A stretch of DNA of 64,000 nt from Actinostola sp. cb2023 (Eukaryota; Cnidaria; Anthozoa; Actiniaria; Actinostolidae). The notes beneath the pieces were generated by a model, which did not search any database, had not been told where the DNA came from, and saw only the letters and a program-made list of their open reading frames with translations. The number at the start of each line of letters is the position of its first letter. Position 1 is the first letter of the stretch. Of this stretch, positions 12,334 through 24,177 are shown piece by piece. Made by a program: the position numbers and the translations under genes. Location of the stretch: the NCBI GenBank assembly GCA_033675265.1, contig JAUJYZ010000854.1:1-64000 (forward strand). Reading direction: 5' to 3'.

Positions 12334-14008
12334 AACTCAGTATTGCGAAGCTCAAATCACATTACTCTGAGAAATAATAGGCTTATAGGCACTGTTAAAT
12401 ATACCATCCAACTAAATTCACGTAAAGGAAATTTACTAAATGAATAATCTCAATGAAATAAACATGGGATTTTTAACGGAAAGGGACAAACTTTCTAAAA
12501 GTATAAAAAGTTTGCTTTTGTTAGTTTTAAGCCACGCATGTTTTCGGAGCCAAAGACGAAAGGCAACTATCGGCCAAAGGCTGTACATAGCTGTATATTG
12601 GCAATGGAGCAGGTCTGCTTGGCCGCGTTAGGGGACTGGGAAGGAGAGAGGAAAAAGGGGAGGGGATGGAAAAAGAAGGGGCGAGGAAAAAGTCAACAGA
12701 CCATACCCTAAGTCATGGTCTCTTGAGGAAGCTTCTGCATGGATATTCGCTCCCGTAGTCTCGGTAGTCATGCTTGTACCCGGCTCGAGGGCTATGAATA
12801 ATGGGGGAACTAGAAGAGACATCAAAACACAGTAGAAATCTGGACATGCACTTCAGGTTATCCCGAAATCAAGACACGATCCTTGCAAAGCGAAGATATG
12901 TCAAAGAAAACCTCGATCATCTTCGCAAGGTTCTCATGTCTGAACCGAGGGGCCACTTCGACATGTACGGCGCACTCCTCGTGGAACCAGATTTGGAGGA
13001 AGCTGATCTAGGAGTGGTATTTATGCATAATGAAGGCTACAGTACCATGTGTGGCCATGGAGTCATAGCACTGGGTCGATATGCCATTGACTCGGGGCCT
13101 TGTGACCACCGATACTGGGCCGGCTTCCACAGTGGGCGAGATTCCCGTTTCTATTCAATGTCCATGTGGTATTGTCAAGGTGTTTGTAGAGCTAAGCGAG
13201 GGCAAATCAGGACGTGTTCGTTTTGTTTCTGTCCCAGCGTTTGCCTTCGCTTTGGATCTTAAAGTCGAGACAGAAAAGTTCGGGACTATCACGCTAGACA
13301 TAGGGTTCAGTGGATCCGTCCTTGCAGTTGTGGACGAAGAGAAGCTGAAGTTGAAGTTACGATCTTCTAGCGCCAAAGATATCATGGCAGCTGGTATTCA
13401 CGTTTTGAAAGCCGTAAGAAGGCAGGTAAAACTCCCTCAACCTGATCCACGAGACGTGGTATATATCGCTGGATGTATCATAACCTCAGCCGAGTGTAGT
13501 AGTGGAACCAACAACGTGTCTGTCTTCGCCAACGGTCAGGTAGGACTGAATCGCGCGAACCCCAATATCAGTTCTAGAAATCACAGCAATTACGTTCTTA
13601 TTAAAATCTGGCCGCTTCGAGATCTTTGTTCATATAGTGTCGGCCGGCGTTTGTATAGTAACGGTTATGTTATTATTATTAATTTCGATTTATTGTTTCA
13701 ATTTGTCGGAACCGGCTAAATGTCAACTTTATTTACATTCAATTTCAGACTCGTGTGTTGTCGTGCATGAATTGCTCGCTGGTTGCACATCGCAACTATA
13801 GTGAGGCTACGTTCTGACGAGAATATGTTTTTCAGTATTGGAAAACGAATTTTCCTCCATTGGCCTTCCGCCCGAAAACGTTATGCAATGTCTTACTATA
13901 GTATGGCCAAGAAATAATCGTACAGTGAGGACGCGTAAAAGAACTGTGCCACGTTTAGTGATATTGGTACCATTTTCTCGCCGTTCAGTATGCAAATATC
14001 GTACATGA

Positions 14009-14392
14009 ATTGGCCATTACAAAAAAGAGCAGGGGACTGGGACCAAGTCCGAAAAACTAATTCAATAAGCATCATTTTCTGACAGAGCAGATCAAAACTT
14101 AGCTAATCTGGAAAGTTTGGTGAACTTTGGCTTAATATTGACGATGCTAGAGGGCATCAAAGATGTACATTTTCCCATACAAACTCTGTATTTTTTTTGC
14201 GTTGTCTACTGTCACTGTAAAATTTCAAAATTTCAAAAGTTTATAATTCCGACAGAATTCACTCAAATCACATCAAACTTTGCACATATGATAATTTCAA
14301 CATGTTGTTTCATGTCATAAACTAAATTTCGTAATTACATTAATTCTAATAAACTCGTTCCCAGTCCCCTGCTCTTTTTTGTAATGGGCAAT
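14009..14392. mobile_element. Right-arm copy of the GCAGGGGACTGGGA MITE
   Basis: Inverted counterpart of 2,241-2,622, with the same inverted ends, inside the racemase intron. Confidence 0.75.
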
Positions 14393-14403
14393 AGGTCACG
14401 CTC

Positions 14404-14790
14404 GTTGACCCTATGCAAAATGGCCGCTGCTAATTAGCATAATAGTTGTACATTTATGTTTAAAGTAGCAAAATGGTGCACAATGATAGCAAATGCTCCA
14501 AGAAAGTTAGTCTGTGAGTTTGAAGGTGAAATATTAAATTCCTGCGAAGTTATGAGTACTTTATTGAGTGAAAAAACATGAAAACGAGGCTCCAAAGGCC
14601 TCGGTTGATAAACACATACAAAACTCTCTGTTTTTGATCCGTAATAACTTCTTGAATATTAGGTCTATAACAACCTAGCTTTCCAATTTTGTGTATTTTG
14701 AAGTACTCTTTCCGATGACTGAAACAATTTGTACTGTAAAGGTTTTAGTTTGTCTATTTTAAAGACACGGAATTATGCATAGGGTCTATA
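14404..14790. mobile_element. Right-arm copy of the GACCCTATGCATAA MITE
   Basis: Inverted counterpart of 1,837-2,224, starting TTGACCCTATGCA and ending TGCATAGGGTCTATA. Confidence 0.7.
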
Positions 14791-16315
14791 AGAAGTTAAT
14801 TCCGTTTTTGTGCATGGTAGAACTCATACTTATTACCGCAGACTTCTGTCAATCAAACCTCCGAACACCGCTCGAGTGAAAGCCGACCCGATCCCGAGCG
14901 CATAGCTAGCGCCATCTTTGAAAACGTCCATCCGAATCGTCAGTCAACTACGACTCGGAAATGCGGCTCGAAATTTGAGTGATAGATGACAAAACCCCCG
15001 AAACGAGTCCGTGTAATAATCACGAATTGTACTCGAGGTCGCGCGATTTCCTACACAGATGGATGCCGGGAAAATGTCAATCAGTAAGGTTTGCAAAGCA
15101 TTGTGGTTAAAGAACGACCGCCATCTTTGTCTGTACAGAATAATAGTTGTCAAGAGAGATTAGCTAGCTTTCCGTCAGTTCACGTAGTATTTATATGTTT
15201 AGCTTGATATTATGAAATATCGTACAGTAAATAGGTCTGCGCTGTGTAAGCAGTAATTAATTCCAGTTTTGTGGGAGAACTCGAACAGCGAGGGACTTCT
15301 GTCGGGAAACTTCCGAACACCGCTCGAGTGAAAGCCGACCGATCCCGAGCGTAGAGCGCCATCTTGGAAAACGCCACCCGAATCGTTCAACATTGGAAAT
15401 ACGGCTCGGAAATTTGATTGATAGATGACAAAACCCCCGAAACGAGTCCGTGTATAAAAACCGCTGTAGCTTTGCGTCAGTTCACGTAATATTTCTATTT
15501 TTTCTATTTTTAGCTTGATAGGAGTCCATGTGGTACAGGAGTGACTGCCCGCATTGCCGTTATGCATGCAAAGAAGCAGATTGGGCTCAACCAACGGCGC
15601 ACACATTCCAAGGCAAAGCTGGTGACAAGTTTGAAGCAAGGATAGTCAGCGAAACACGATGTGGCGAGTTTGATGCTGTTCAAGTAGAAGTGAGTGGGCG
15701 GGCATTCTTTACTGGAACATCGACTTTTACTCTAGAGAAGGACGATCCTCTTAAACATGGGTTTTTGCTGAATTAACAACTATTAATAAATCGAAAAAAA
15801 AAAAAAAACAACAATATTTTCTCTTGCCCTGAATACATAACATACTAGTACCATAATTTAGCTATAAAAGTACTTTCTATCAGAATTTGATTTATATAAA
15901 TTATGATATTGTATCAAATCATTAAAGTCTACTTTGTTTGATACCAAAAAAAAAAAAACTATTAAATCAGCATTCATTATTAAACTAACGTAATCTACTA
16001 CTCAAGTGTCGATTATTTTAAAATCAGTCAGTTAAAACTCGCTTTTCAATGAGAAGAGACCACATGTATAGCAACTGTACAAATATCTTGATTTACAGGA
16101 CAACATTTTTAAATTTTACAGACATGTTTCGATGTGTCACACATCAAAGGTTTAAAAAAAAAATTATTTCCCAGAAAATAATCTATTATATTTACAATAG
16201 ATATTGATATTAATAATACTACTGGGAGGTGCAGAGAAAAAAAAACCCCAACAGTTAAAAAAAATCATTCTGCACCCTAAATGTGTATACAAGATTACAT
16301 GGCAATGAGGGTTTA

Positions 16316-16665
16316 TCATGTAATTTCAAAACTCATAGGACAAAAAATGATTATCATAGCTGGAAAGAGCTCGTTGAAATTAGTAAAAATGTGAAGTTTG
16401 GAAAAGATCGCTTCACAAATTGAGAAGTTATGAATTTTCAAAAATCGCCATTTTATATGAAAACCTTTGGAAATTACGCTGGTAGGCAACTCTTGCCTCC
16501 AACAAAGGTTTTCATACAAAATTTCGATTTTTGAAAATTCATATCTTCGTAATTTGTGGAGCGATCTGTTCCAAACTTCACATTTCAACGAGCTCTTTCC
16601 AGCTATGATAATCATTTTTTTGTCCTATGAGTTTTGAAATTATGTGATAAACCCTCACTTAGGGA
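16316..16665. repeat. Local inverted repeat at the arm end
   Basis: CATGTAATTTCAAAACTCAT at 16,317 is inverted near 16,627-16,650. CGATTTTTGAAAATTCAT near 16,520 matches the complement of ATGAATTTTCAAAAATCG near 16,430. Only one half of this hairpin is present at the left end of the window (near 80-235). Confidence 0.7.
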
Positions 16666-16774
16666 AAACAGTCTAGAGTATCAATATATATATGCAAATT
16701 AGATTAAATTCATTGTAGATAGCTAATAAGTAGCCTGCGCTCGCTCCAAACTGCTACTAATGAGAAGTACTCTA

Positions 16775-16930
16775 TTAGTGATGACGAAGAAAGCAGTTCT
16801 GAAGATGAGGCTGTGGCAGCTGGGATGGACACGGATGAAGATGATAACTGATGTGTTCATCCCAGAAACAGTTACAACACGATCTGGCAGATCATCCACA
16901 AGAGTATCTACAGTTTTCCTTCATTGAATG
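16775..16930 (+). pseudogene. Fragment of an acidic-tailed coding sequence, frameshifted
   Basis: One frame reads SDDEESSSEDEAVAAGMDTD and stops. A neighbouring frame continues VFIPETVTTRSGRSSTR before a stop. The acidic run followed by a basic Thr/Ser/Arg tail looks like a real C-terminal coding segment broken by one frameshift. I do not recognise the gene. It has no counterpart in the left arm. Confidence 0.3.
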
Positions 16931-17056
16931 ATACTGATATGTTCTATAGAGATGAGTATTCAATACATGTAGTGAGATTGGAACCAACAATTTATAGCTT
17001 TTAATTTTATCAGTATTATTTTAAAAGTGTATGGCACGTAAAACTACAATTAAAAC

Positions 17057-17232
17057 AATAGGCCATTTCCGAGTTCCTTTTATCTCTGTTTCAAAACGAG
17101 TCTACGTGCGAAACCTTTCATATGAAAATTAGTTTTATTTACATGAAAAAGGAAAACATATTTGCATATGAAAGGTTTCGCACGTAGACTCGTTTTGAAA
17201 CAGAGATAAAAGGAACTCGGAAATGGCCTATT
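17057..17232. mobile_element. Near-perfect 176-bp hairpin MITE
   Basis: ATAGGCCATTTCCGAGTTCC at the left is inverted at the right, with arms of more than 60 bp (including GTTTCAAAACGAGTCTACGT) and a short AT loop. Half of it also forms bases 1-36 of the window. Confidence 0.85.
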
Positions 17233-18159
17233 TGAGCACCATGCGAGGAAGATTACAACTTATTATCTGTTTTAATTTACACGACGTCTTTACATGTATA
17301 TCAAATTTCCATGATAACATACACCAGCTGTAAGCATAAGACGACCAATTCGAAAACCAATTACCTCTAAAACGAAGAGAAAATTACCAGCTAGCTCATT
17401 ATATATTCCATTTCAAGCAACTTCAAATGCAAGCTTTTCCACACAGCACATATAGACGACCGGATCACGTTGATTCAACAGTCCCGATAGCTTTATTGAG
17501 ACACAATCTACACTGACATTAAACAATGTTGGTCTTTAAAAGAACAAGTCTTTGAAACTTTGTATGTATGTATGTAAACTAATGAAGTTATGTGGATCCA
17601 ACATGAACGCTTTCACCATTTTCACTGTTTTGGTTGAATTTTTCCAAAAGTTTCAAGTCTATTTTGGATTTCCAAACGAACCCATCTTCTCGAATATTCC
17701 ACGATTCCAGCTTATTTCCTCGTTCAATTAAGGTCCCAATAACACATCATAACTATTATCAAATATAACAACAGCTGTCTCAATAGTCAATCACCCAATG
17801 ATTATAAAAGTTTTGCGTTGAGCTTCGATTTCCACCAATGATCAAGCGCGGGATCTCCTCCGATCAGTCAAACCGCCCTTAGGAAAGAATACATATCCAG
17901 ACACGAAATTCCAGCTGAACACACTGTTTGACTTCCATCTGATGCAGTAAAGCAACTGAAAGCGTACAGACTTGAGAAATCCATCCAGCGCTGTATTTTA
18001 ACTTCGGGGCTACAAGTTCAGAAAGATTGGAACACGTGAATTACCAGTCTACGCATATTTGACAATCGTTTCTAGAGATTCTGCAACGACCACTATCTAA
18101 TACAGAACTACAGTGATTCAAGTTTACCGATCGAAACACTGAAATCGTCACAGCCAAAC
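17233..18159. other. Upstream region of the GPCR fragment, nothing identified
   Basis: No ORF, repeat or RNA gene is evident. It presumably includes promoter and 5' UTR of the GPCR, but no motif is diagnostic. Confidence 0.4.
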
Positions 18160-18756
18160 ATGAACACGAACAATGCAACAACAGAGGGACTGAAAACAGC
18201 AACAGGATTTGACGCGATGCTCCGTTTGCAAACAGATGCTCACTTTCGAAACTTTTTTGTGTCGATAATGGTCATTAATGCTGTGAGCTCCTTCCTGGCT
18301 TCCATTTTAAACTTCTTGACCATCTTGACTTTTGTGAAGACGACGTCTTTACGAACCCCCTCCTACATCCTTATTCTTAGTTTAGCCATCTCTGACTTTG
18401 GTGTTGGTGTTGTGGTGCAGCCGGCCTATTTTTCTATGATGTTTGCGCAGTGGACGAGAAATGTTCCCTTATGGACAATCAGTGCTAGCATAGTAAATCA
18501 AGGTACCCAGCCTTTGACAATAGCATCATTTTTAACAGTCACCGCCGTCACTATGGATCGATTTCTTGCTATTCACATGCATTTAAGATACCAAGAACTT
18601 GTCACAACTAAGCGGTCTTGTATAGTTGTAATAACAATTTGGATTATCAGTTTGTCGTGGGGTACAATAATCAAATCTCCCAGCACAAGAATAGCTTTTT
18701 CTAGAATATCACAATCATCAAGAGTATTTACCATGTCAGTTCTACTGAATACATGA
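18160..18756 (+). pseudogene. Class A (rhodopsin-like) GPCR, truncated after TM4
   Basis: A single-exon, 198-residue ORF with four hydrophobic segments at about residues 34-60, 69-92, 105-130 and 152-170. Landmarks are Asn51 in TM1, the LAISDFGVG motif with Asp79 in TM2, Trp98 in the first extracellular loop, MDRF (the DRY box variant) at 132-135 and Trp161 in TM4. The N-terminus has NAT, a possible glycosylation site. Family members are usually 300-400 residues with seven segments; here TM5-TM7 are missing and the reading frame ends in unrelated sequence. It resembles the intronless amine/adenosine/melanocortin-like receptors expanded in corals, and the ligand cannot be told. A plasma-membrane receptor role is known for the family; this copy is most likely a non-functional remnant. 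Confidence 0.75.
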
Positions 18757-19024
18757 AATTCCATACACAGGACGTGACGAGATAACGATCGCATCTACAA
18801 TACTAACTAGAGCGTCCTGTTTCAATCTAAATTTAGATTTAGACGAGAAAAGACTTATATGTTGGCCCCTTGACCTCCGGTGCTTTCCCTGATTGGTTTG
18901 TGCTTTCTAGTCTTTCTTGGCCAGACTTCATGTCTCCTTCGGCCGGCACAGGGCGCATGTGCTGGATTTGAGGTCAACGACGACGACAAAGAACACTTCT
19001 CATTTTTAGAGTCGGAGCTTCCAC

Positions 19025-19128
19025 AGGAAGCCCGACTAATAAAGTACTTTAGCGGATCAGGTTTTCACAGAAAATAAGCCTTACCAGAATCAGCGTCGGA
19101 CTGGACACTACATAAGACAACAGGTGTT

Positions 19129-19166
<38 letters not shown>

Positions 19167-19370
19167 AATTTGGGTAGTGTTTGGACTTCCTGTGTTGAGA
19201 ATTCAAGATGGCGAATCTGGTTCGAAAGACGAACGTTTTGAGCAATTTAATGTCAACTAGTTTGAGTTGTTTCCGAGAAGTTCTTTTCAGTGTCTTCAAT
19301 AAATCAATCTTCAAACTGGTAATGCTTATTTTCTGTGAAAACCTGATCCGCTAAAGTACTTTATTTAGGT
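19025..19370. mobile_element. MITE containing a 35-bp G run
   Basis: AATAAAGTACTTTAGCGGAT at about 19,028 is inverted near 19,345-19,368, together with CAGGTTTTCACAGAAAATAA. The interior contains an uninterrupted G run at 19,131-19,165. It lies just after a GCTTCCACAGGAAGC short palindrome (19,017). Confidence 0.75.
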
Positions 19371-19379
19371 TTAGTTTGA

Positions 19380-20500
19380 GACTTGAAACGATACGGCTTT
19401 AGCTACTTTATGATAAACTTTTCACTGATAAACAATAGTAGGATAGAGAAATTATGATTTATAATTCATTGATAAAGGAATCAATAAGTTTATGTGATAA
19501 TTCTTTGTGACTCGAAATTGACTCGTGGTTGACTCGTGACTCGTGTTTGACTCGAGCTCGAACTTGACTCGTTCTATGATAGAACTCCCAACTGAGCTAC
19601 TGTCTGAACATAATGATCATTCTCAGCTTGACACGGGGAACCGTTGTTTGCTTTCTTTAATTCATCCATCCGCCTTTTCTGGGCTGGAAGTCAGTTTACT
19701 CATAAAAGTTAATGAATTCAGATTAGTATTTTTAACAAGAGTTCGTCGTATCCACCTGCCTAGTGACAGTATTCGCAGGAGACTATCAGTACATTTTATC
19801 TGCTTCCGTCAAACACAGAACCTCTTGTAAGTAACAGTTTGAGAACAATTGTACAGTTTAATTCAACTTTAAGCTTGAGAACTCTTTTCTCTATAGTTCT
19901 TTTAAGAGCAGAATTGAATTTCAAATTTACCTGTCGCCTCTCATAAAATTATGTACAAACTAATATAATTATAAAACTGCAAGAACCTCAGCCGTTCTAT
20001 ACCGTTCTTAAAAGTAGTCACTCACAAATACTTTAATCAGTTTATTCTTTAGGAGTTGCCGCTATTGTATGGGTTAATGCTTGTCGCAGTAGTCTTTTTT
20101 CCAACTCATAAGTCGGACTTGCATTGTAAAATAACAATAGATAAATTAACTGCTTGGCGACTATTATTCATCCGTTTCTAACTGATTTATTAAAATAGCA
20201 CGAAAATCGATCGGTAGGAAATTCTTACAATAATATGGAACACTATTTCGCCAATTCTCTGTCTGTTTGGACATTTTGACAGTTTATTGTGCATATCTTT
20301 GGTATACATCTTATTCTCAATCATTATTGGATTATTTGCTTTCTTTATAATTAATCTCACAAATTTATAACATTCATCAGCGCCAAGAACGCCCATAAAT
20401 AGGTGACGCATTACTTAGAACCCATTTATCTTCTCAATGCGGGTGTCAGAAATAAAATTCTCGGTTTTTCAATTTTCACCACAACAAAAGATTAAACTCA
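19380..20500. other. Unassigned AT-rich stretch
   Basis: Apart from a short TTGACTCGTG-type direct repeat at 19,508-19,570, no repeat or coding structure stands out. Confidence 0.4.
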
Positions 20501-20521
20501 ATTGTCTAACATTTTTTACAG

Positions 20522-20747
20522 TTCGCCAATGGACCCTGATATCTACAAGGAGAAATATTCCAGCTGGTTCTCTTATCACTTGAACCATGTTTGTTTTGAA
20601 TGGAGAAAGTCGGAGTTAGTACATCCATGGAACAAGTGTGGGCACTGTGTATATGCAATGCGGCGAGCAAGTCACACAAGTCCAAACAATCAATTTGGGC
20701 TCCCAACAAAGCATACCAGAGAAAATCAACGAAGAGTTGAAAAACAG
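20522..20747 (+). CDS. Putative orphan internal exon
   Basis: A strong acceptor (ATTTTTTACAG) precedes and a strong donor (CAG|GTACGT) follows a fully open 226-bp segment. It starts in phase 2 and ends in phase 0. The product includes MDPDIYKEKYSSWFSYHLNH and WNKCGHCVYAMRRASH, with balanced amino-acid use and several Cys/His residues. I do not recognise the family, and no flanking exons were found nearby. It could be a chance ORF between splice-like sites. Confidence 0.4.
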
Positions 20748-21430
20748 GTACGTATGAGCTTCTAGCTTGTACATGGAATACTTCAGTTCCGTGAAAGTTA
20801 CGCAAAAGCGCTAGCGTTGCGAGATTCATGGAATTGCTGTACTCAGTTTTTAAATCGTTTAAACTTAAAGTAAAGACTGACATCGCTAAAGTACGTGAAA
20901 AATGTGTATAAGAAAGCTCTGTCGTGATCTCTAATCAAGGAATCCCTATTCCTAATTCCAGTTTCGTGATGAGGATTTTTGCCCTCGTGTATATTGGACC
21001 TCGTATTGGACCACATTGACAACGGAATAGGAATGAATTACATTTGCCTGTTTTTCTCTTCTGGATAAAAAATCGTTTGTAAAAGTTGGAGACAAATTCT
21101 GTACTGGATTTTCTTGAAAAGGAGGAAGGTAACGTATGGTGATGAATCAGGTCAAATCATAATATCGCGATGTCCGTTGCCAAGGGAACCTTCCCTTGTA
21201 GTGAAATCATCAGCCGACGAGTAGAGGGTCGGACATCAAGGGAACTGAATGGCTGGCCATGCATGTGCACTTTTACTTCACAATTCAGTTAGCCTGGAAA
21301 TATGAAATTGTCATGTTTCCTATGTTTTTATAAGTTTCTCTTCTATATGTACTTTTTGTGCGTTTTATTAGTTATGATTGGTCACGCGCACAGCTAGTTG
21401 CTCGCACGCATGCGTAGGTTGGCAGCCACG

Positions 21431-21545
<115 letters not shown>

Positions 21546-21559
21546 TTCTTTAAAAAAAC

Positions 21560-24170
21560 GCATTAACCGAAGTCTCAATGCTTTTTACAATGTTGCCAGT
21601 GTTTACCAGTGGAAACTCGATCGAGGCGTACATTTTCTAAATTCAACTGATCTAATGCGCATGCATCTCGAAAAATGGTAAGCCATTTGAAGGTGCACGG
21701 ATCGTTCAGACTACATCGCGCCCACCTGACAGGTTCGTCACCTATATGAGGTTATTTTGTTGTGGTACCAGTGTCTGGTCTAAATTTGCCCATAAAACAT
21801 GCGATATACAAAAGTACTTCCAATAATTTTAGTCTAATAAATCTATTTAACAGTCTAGGTAAAATTTAACAGTTATAAAAACATAATTTTCTTTCGTGTT
21901 AACTCGTTTGCAAATTTACCTCACTCGTTTAGGATCAACTAGCGTCAACACAGTCGCTTGTTTAATATACTAATCCTTTGTACACATATTGATTATCAAC
22001 ACCTCGCATAATGGTGACTCAATGTTTGTCATAAAGTCAGTACTGGAAAACATTAAAAGCGTGTCCAATGCTTGATAACCGCTGAGGAGTTCAACGCGCT
22101 GCAACTTGTAGTCCTTGGCTTTTTCAGCAAAGAAAACGATATGCAAATAATTGAAATTGAAGAATGCATTTGTTTGGCAGCTGATCTATCTCAAGTTGAT
22201 GCACCGCACACTGAGTATTTGTCGTGTTTGCTTTTTCATTCCATTACATATCCCAATAGTTCATTTCAATAAAGCCCTTGGATGGTATTGCAGTGATTTT
22301 CTCATTTCTTCATGCATGTGTAAAATCTGTGAATTAGCCAGAGACCGCCACGACTCGAATGGTTGTCTACGTTCCATATTCCATTCTTTTACAAGCGTCC
22401 AATGCTCGGGTAGAGGATCATGCATCCTGCCAAGAACTCTGTCTTTATTCATACTGTAATTTGGAGACGAGCACGGACTCAGCGAAGACATTTTCACGAA
22501 AAAAAAAGTTATATCCAAGATATTTTTTAAGTCGCAGATATATGGTTGCTATGGGAACTGAAAGTATACTGAACTGGAAATAAAATATTCATGATTAAAA
22601 CAGAATGCATTTTGATTGGTTAAAAATCTGAGTGACATCATTGAGAAATCTATTGGTCAATTCTAACACGAGTTCTGATTGGATAATGTTGATTGCTTGG
22701 AGGCGTTTGACTTTGTGTTGGAAACCCAAACACGCGTCGACGTTGTTAGCTGCTTTGTAATACAAGAACTACTGGGCTAAATAACTAGATTGTTCCTTGA
22801 TACAGCACTGACTCATCAGATAAAGGGAGTTATGCCCAAGTCATGTCATCTGTCCATAAAATCACGGTAAGTATAACACTTTCATATCATGTTGTCACTT
22901 TATAATTAACGTACGTCGTGCGATAGATGCTGATTAAGCTTATAGTCCTGATTATACAATGTAAGTTACTTTAACTTATGTGTTTTCATTTAGAATTAGA
23001 ACCTATACAATCAATTTTAGAATAATCGACCGTGTCTAGAGAGAAAGTCAAATTGACTTGAACTCCAACAGAGTCGAACTGTCCCGGTCAAAGGAGACGG
23101 ATCGGAGTGACGGCATCATTTCATCGGCACAGTAGTACAGATCAGTTGGTTGATCCGATCGATTACATAAATTATTTTATAATTACTAGATAACAGTCTT
23201 TCAAAACTTGCTAGAAAATGAAGTTCTTATTTATAAGATTTCGATAAATTAAAGCTTAATGTTTCTAGTTAATTTCATCATATTTTTAATCGAAAATAAA
23301 ACCTTAACTTTTAATTAAAGTTACACTTAGCTTAAAACTCATTTGCATTTCTTATTCATCTTTTTATATTGCTGTCTATTATTATTGGAATTAAAGAATC
23401 TGATAATTAACGAGTTTATCTGTCCCTCGTGAGTAATTGATTTGCACTTGAATAAGCAAAATGATTAGTTTCTTTGTAGTACAAAGTGCTAGCCAATATT
23501 TATGAGATTACATCGATAAACAGCCATGGCCAGGGCATGTATGTACTGTGTCTCTGTGTTTTTGTTTATATAAGAATCATTTATATCTATTTTGGCCCAA
23601 AGAAACTATACACCATACCAAATGTTGACTATAATTCCTATTTTCTATCAACAGAGCATGAAATCAGATGCCGGAATGGCTCTGTAAAGTGATCTAGTAC
23701 TCTGTAACACATTGTTTCTGGAGACAGATAGAAGAACAACATCTTCCTCTACAAATTATTCAGTGAATTTGATTTCATCAACAATGTATTCTATGACCTG
23801 ATTTGAAGCTACTCTACATCCTGCATTAACTGAATCTTGAATTTGTGTTCAAAGTCTTCACAAGGATGCCAAGATATACATAGAATATACAACCATGACT
23901 AAATATATTTAGTACTAGTCGTTGCATTTGCAAGTGAAGTGCTGCTGAGCCGAACATGTTTGTCTGTCGTTGTACATGTATCATTATTTGCATGTATAAA
24001 GCTCACTGTACGATAAATACAAGCCACGATTTGTGCACGTTTGCTGTTTCTTCACTGTTTCGTCGTAACTGGTGAGTAAATTCGTTCTAAATGTGTTTAT
24101 CCTATAAGATATCATGTCAAGTATTACTTTAAATAGCCAGTATCAAGGTAATGAACGTTTTTTCTTCGGA
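21560..24170. other. Mostly unassigned stretch with weak exon hints
   Basis: A stop-to-stop open segment at about 22,072-22,272 reads protein-like (AEEFNALQLVVLGFFSKEND, then LAADLSQVDAPHTEYLS) but has no start. Donor-like GGTAAGTAT is at about 22,866, and an acceptor-like CAACAG at 23,653 is followed by a short ORF. None of these can be joined with confidence. Confidence 0.3.
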
Positions 24171-24177
24171 CCAAGAA

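Larger units (their letters stand above)
12801..15776 (+). pseudogene. Proline racemase / hydroxyproline epimerase-dehydratase family gene, right copy (two exons, frameshifted)
   Basis: Second copy of the racemase-family gene. Exon 1 is 12,801-13,539, ending GCCAACGGTCAG|GTAGGA. Exon 2 is 15,514-15,776, after a pyrimidine-rich tract and TTTTAG, starting CTTGATAGGAGTCC. The intron of about 1.97 kb holds both MITEs. Conserved features are MCGHG for the first catalytic cysteine, VNIHCPCG-like [11 protein letters not shown] in the middle, and DRSPCGTGVTARIAV in exon 2. It ends DPLKHGFLLN. Compared with the left copy it has several small deletions between 12,816 and 12,880 that remove MHTAGQ, an extra G near 13,097 and a two-base insertion near 15,602. 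As written it cannot make a full protein. Since the two copies break in different places, an intact parent sequence is evident. The start ATG is the same in both copies. Confidence 0.85.
11335..17092 (-). repeat. Outer right arm of the giant inverted duplication
   Basis: Reverse complement of 1-5,103, carrying the second racemase copy, both intronic MITEs and the pyrimidine-rich tract. It ends against a MITE at 17,057-17,232. It is longer than the left arm because of extra minisatellite units and added DNA at 16,460-17,030. Confidence 0.9.

Noticed and set aside
1..17092. Explaining the whole inverted duplication as a missed-adapter read artefact
   Set aside because: Arm-specific insertions, unit-number differences and independent indels are hard to get from one molecule; kept only as an alternative to test.
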